Positions 61,556-64,000 of a stretch of 64,000 nt of DNA are shown here, in pieces. Source of the stretch: an uncultured Bacilli bacterium (lineage in GTDB: Bacteria; Bacillota_I; Bacilli_A; RF39; UBA660). The DNA is taken from contig CAKOSH010000001.1 of NCBI GenBank assembly GCA_934102215.1, forward strand, positions 296,851 through 360,850, given 5' to 3'. A program made the translations under genes and the position numbers. The notes beneath the pieces are model-generated. The model did not search any database and was not told where the DNA came from. It worked only from the letters and a program-made list of their open reading frames with translations. Numbering within the stretch: position 1 is the stretch's first letter; every line of letters begins with the position of its first letter.

Positions 61556-63898
61556 ATGAAAACACTAAATGATAGGGAATTAAAAAATATTAATGCATAT
61601 TTAAGAGCGGCTAATTATCTTTCAGTAGGACAGCTTTATTTAAAAGATAATCCACTATTAAGGGAAAAATTAACACTTGATCAAATTAAACCAAATGTAG
61701 TAGGACATTGGGGAACAGCACCAGGTCAAAATTTTGTTTATGTGCATTTAAATAGAATTATTAAAAAATATAATTTAGATATGATTTATATTTCAGGACC
61801 AGGTCATGGTGGTCAAGCAATGGTTGCGAATACATATCTTGAAGGAAGTTATAGTGAAATATATCCAAGTATTACGGAAGACATTGACGGTATGAAAAAG
61901 TTATTTAAGCAATTTAGTTTTCCAGGTGGAATAAGTTCACATGTAGCACCAGAAACACCAGGAAGTATAAACGAAGGAGGAGAGCTTGGATATTCTTTAT
62001 CTCATGCTTTTGGAGCAGTTCTTGATAATCCTGATTTAATTGCTGCTTGTGTAGTAGGAGATGGTGAAGCAGAAACAGGACCACTAGCGGCTTCATGGCA
62101 CTTAAATAAAATAATAAATCCACTTACTGATGGAATAGTTCTTCCAATATTACATTTAAATGGATATAAAATTGCTAATCCAACTATATATTCAAGAATA
62201 CCAGAAGATGAGCTTATTAAATATTTTGAAGGCTGTGGATGGAATCCATATGTAGTAGAAGCATCTTCTACTGCTAAAATACATGAATTAATGGCTAGAA
62301 CATTAGATAGATGTATCGAAGAAATTAAAATTATTAAAAGTAAAACAAGACTTAATAAAAGAGCTACTTTCCCAATGATAATATTAAAAACACCTAAAGG
62401 CTGGGGTGGACCTAAATTTATAAATAATTTACAAGTTGAAGGAACATTTAGAAGTCATCAAGTACCTGTAGTGGTAAACAAAGAACATCCTGAAAACTTA
62501 GAAATACTAGAAGCATGGCTTAGAAGTTATAAACCTGAAGAATTATTTGATAAAAATGGAACACTTAAAAAAGAATTAAAAGAACTTGCGCCTAAAGGCA
62601 ATCACCGTATGGGAATGAATCCTCACGCAAATGGTGGTCTACTACTTGAAGAATTAAATATTCCTGATTTTAGAGGTTATGGTGTTGAAGTTAAAAATCC
62701 AGGTGAAACAATAAGTCAAGATATGATGGAACTTGGATATTTTATAAGAGACATAATTAGATTAAATGAAAATAAAAAGAACTTTAGAATATTTGGCCCA
62801 GATGAAGCACTTTCAAATAGACTTAATCATGTCTTTGAAGCAACTAATAGACAGTGGAATGGAATTAGATATGATAATGATGAATTTATCAGTCCATATG
62901 GTAGAGTAATAGATTCAGTATTAAGTGAACACTTATGTGAAGGAATGCTTGAAGGATATTTATTAACAGGTAGACATGGATTTATTCATAGTTATGAAGC
63001 GTTCATTAGAATAGTTGATTCAATGGCAAGTCAACATGCGAAGTGGTTAAAAGTAACAAAAGATTTACCATGGAGAAGAGATATTTCATCATTAAACTTT
63101 ATATTAAGTTCATATGTATGGCAACAAGATCATAATGGATTTACTCATCAAGACCCAGGATTTTTAAATCATATTGTTACTAAAAAAGCAGACATAGTTA
63201 GAATATATTTACCACCTGATACAAATACATTAATATCATGTTTTGATCATTGCATTAGAAGTAAAAGTTATATTAATGTAATAGTGGCATCAAAACATCC
63301 ACGTCCTCAATGGTTAAATATGAGTGATGCGATAAAACATTGTACTAAAGGACTTGGTAGATGGGATTTTGCTAGTAATGATGAAGGATGTGAACCTGAC
63401 CTTGTAATGGCATGTGCTGGAGAAACACCAACTATTGAAGCATTAGCTGCTACTAAAATATTAAGAGAAAACTTTAGTGACTTAAAAATAAGATTTATAA
63501 ATGTAGTTGATTTAATGAAGTTACAAAGTCATGAAAATCACCCTCATGGATTAGAAGATGCTGAATATGATAACTTGTTTACAAAAGACAAACCAATTAT
63601 ATTTGCATTTCATGGGTATCCTAACTTGATACACGAACTTACATATAAAAGACACAATCAAAATATGCATGTTCATGGTTACCTAGAAGAAGGAACAATA
63701 ACAACAACATTTGATATGAAAGTTCAAAATAAATTAGATAGATATAATTTAGTAATAGATGCATTAAAATATCTTGATAAACTAGGTGATAAATCTTCTG
63801 CATTAAATGAATGGTGTAAAAATAAACTTATAGAGCATAAAGAATACATTAAAGAATATGGAGAAGATATGCCAGAAATAAAGAACTGGAAATGGTAA
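61556..63898 (+). CDS. xfp: xylulose-5-phosphate/fructose-6-phosphate phosphoketolase
   Basis: 780 residues, full length. Thiamine diphosphate enzyme cleaving sugar phosphates to acetyl phosphate and glyceraldehyde-3-phosphate or erythrose-4-phosphate. Visible landmarks are GHWGTAPGQNFVY, SGPGHGGQAMVANTYL, GGELGYSLSHAFGA, GDGEAETGPLAASWH (ThDP-binding GDG), GNHRMGMNPHANGG and TGRHGFIHSYEAF. AGGAGG before the ATG. It suggests phosphoketolase-type fermentation. Confidence 0.97.
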   Translation: MKTLNDRELKNINAYLRAANYLSVGQLYLKDNPLLREKLTLDQIKPNVVGHWGTAPGQNFVYVHLNRIIKKYNLDMIYISGPGHGGQAMVANTYLEGSYSEIYPSITEDIDGMKKLFKQFSFPGGISSHVAPETPGSINEGGELGYSLSHAFGAVLDNPDLIAACVVGDGEAETGPLAASWHLNKIINPLTDGIVLPILHLNGYKIANPTIYSRIPEDELIKYFEGCGWNPYVVEASSTAKIHELMARTLDRCIEEIKIIKSKTRLNKRATFPMIILKTPKGWGGPKFINNLQVEGTFRSHQVPVVVNKEHPENLEILEAWLRSYKPEELFDKNGTLKKELKELAPKGNHRMGMNPHANGGLLLEELNIPDFRGYGVEVKNPGETISQDMMELGYFIRDIIRLNENKKNFRIFGPDEALSNRLNHVFEATNRQWNGIRYDNDEFISPYGRVIDSVLSEHLCEGMLEGYLLTGRHGFIHSYEAFIRIVDSMASQHAKWLKVTKDLPWRRDISSLNFILSSYVWQQDHNGFTHQDPGFLNHIVTKKADIVRIYLPPDTNTLISCFDHCIRSKSYINVIVASKHPRPQWLNMSDAIKHCTKGLGRWDFASNDEGCEPDLVMACAGETPTIEALAATKILRENFSDLKIRFINVVDLMKLQSHENHPHGLEDAEYDNLFTKDKPIIFAFHGYPNLIHELTYKRHNQNMHVHGYLEEGTITTTFDMKVQNKLDRYNLVIDALKYLDKLGDKSSALNEWCKNKLIEHKEYIKEYGEDMPEIKNWKW

Positions 63899-63940
63899 AA
63901 CAAAAAGATGTAGAAAAATGGTTCTAGATAATCTAGTGGG

Positions 63941-63971
63941 GAGATAGCAATAAAATACTATCTCTTTTTTA
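63941..63971 (+). terminator. terminator of the phosphoketolase gene
   Basis: GAGATAG (63941-63947) pairs with CTATCTC (63958-63964), followed by T6. Confidence 0.85.
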
Positions 63972-63988
63972 TGGTAAAATTTTTTAAT

Positions 63989-64000
63989 GAGAGGTGGTAA
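63989..64000 (+). promoter_or_regulatory. ribosome binding site of a gene starting beyond the window
   Basis: GAGAGGTGG ends the window behind an AT-rich -10-like stretch. The gene itself is outside. Confidence 0.4.

Noticed and set aside
1..64000. TGA reassigned to Trp (genetic code 4) in the host
   Set aside because: Many intact genes end in TGA, Trp codons are TGG, and the only tRNA-Trp seen has anticodon CCA. The TGA-interrupted frames are limited to accessory DNA.
1..64000. CRISPR array
   Set aside because: No set of regularly spaced direct repeats and no cas genes are seen. The repeats found are pairs or intragenic.

Overview
The window is very AT-rich DNA from a cell-walled, probably spore-forming, low-GC Gram-positive bacterium (Bacillota, most likely an uncultured gut member of the Bacilli or a related lineage). 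Evidence for a wall is murF, ddl, murI, a class A PBP and a class B sortase. Evidence for spore genes is a fused CotJA-CotJB protein, the CotJC manganese catalase, CotF-type coat proteins and a SleB-type cortex hydrolase. TGA acts as a stop in many intact genes (for example those ending at 15517, 16987, 38099 and 54190) and both tRNA-Trp and Trp codons are the standard TGG/CCA type, so the genome uses the ordinary bacterial code.

Positions 1 to about 12.4 kb are accessory DNA. Recognisable parts are an HNH endonuclease with five C-terminal repeats, a strongly structured hairpin, a ribbon-helix-helix gene broken by a TGA, and a large serine recombinase that ends exactly where the 3' piece of a LysM gene begins. 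A SleB-like hydrolase and tRNA-Trp follow. Beyond the tRNA are an ApeA-like HEPN antiphage protein, an XRE repressor with twin operators, three small membrane or secreted proteins, and a second recombinase module (winged-helix protein, XRE-like regulator, small protein, large serine recombinase). That module abuts the 3' remnant of a DHHW-family gene.

From 12.4 to 21.2 kb lies a surface and secretion region. It has a TasA/camelysin-like secreted protein, an ER-type (SipW-like) signal peptidase, a DUF5305 membrane protein and a large TasA-like/DUF6273-like surface protein in one operon behind a long structured leader. Nearby are a small XRE regulator, a decayed gene, a membrane-anchored protein, an InlB-repeat metallopeptidase and a membrane-bound XRE regulator. 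A recurring palindrome (CCGATTTCGG and variants) overlaps several promoters here and looks like the operator of a local regulon.

From 21.3 to 64 kb the content is mostly core genome: a sirtuin, a rhodanese-like protein, a CmpB-like membrane protein, a hydrolase-murF-ddl operon, murI, a ZIP transporter, an RluA-type pseudouridine synthase, pbp1A-sortase B, a lipid-kinase-like protein, a Ca/cation antiporter, an acyltransferase/acyl-CoA ligase/flavoprotein operon, parA-parB-DUF951-abgT-ychF (an origin-proximal gene order in Bacilli), a BspA-repeat surface protein, Hsp20 under a CIRCE operator, coat genes, a nuclease, an AbiEi-like orphan antitoxin, feoA-feoB, tRNA-Asn, a single-domain Clp-type ATPase, an ABC exporter, the cotJ genes, tsaE and phosphoketolase. 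Phosphoketolase suggests a fermentative heterolactic or bifid-type sugar metabolism.

The least expected items are a compact Fst-like type I toxin-antitoxin locus at 38.1-38.34 kb, the CCGATTTCGG operator set, the structured leader of the TasA-like operon, TGA-interrupted gene remnants, a gene frameshifted in an A8 run at 23.8 kb, and the ApeA island next to tRNA-Trp.
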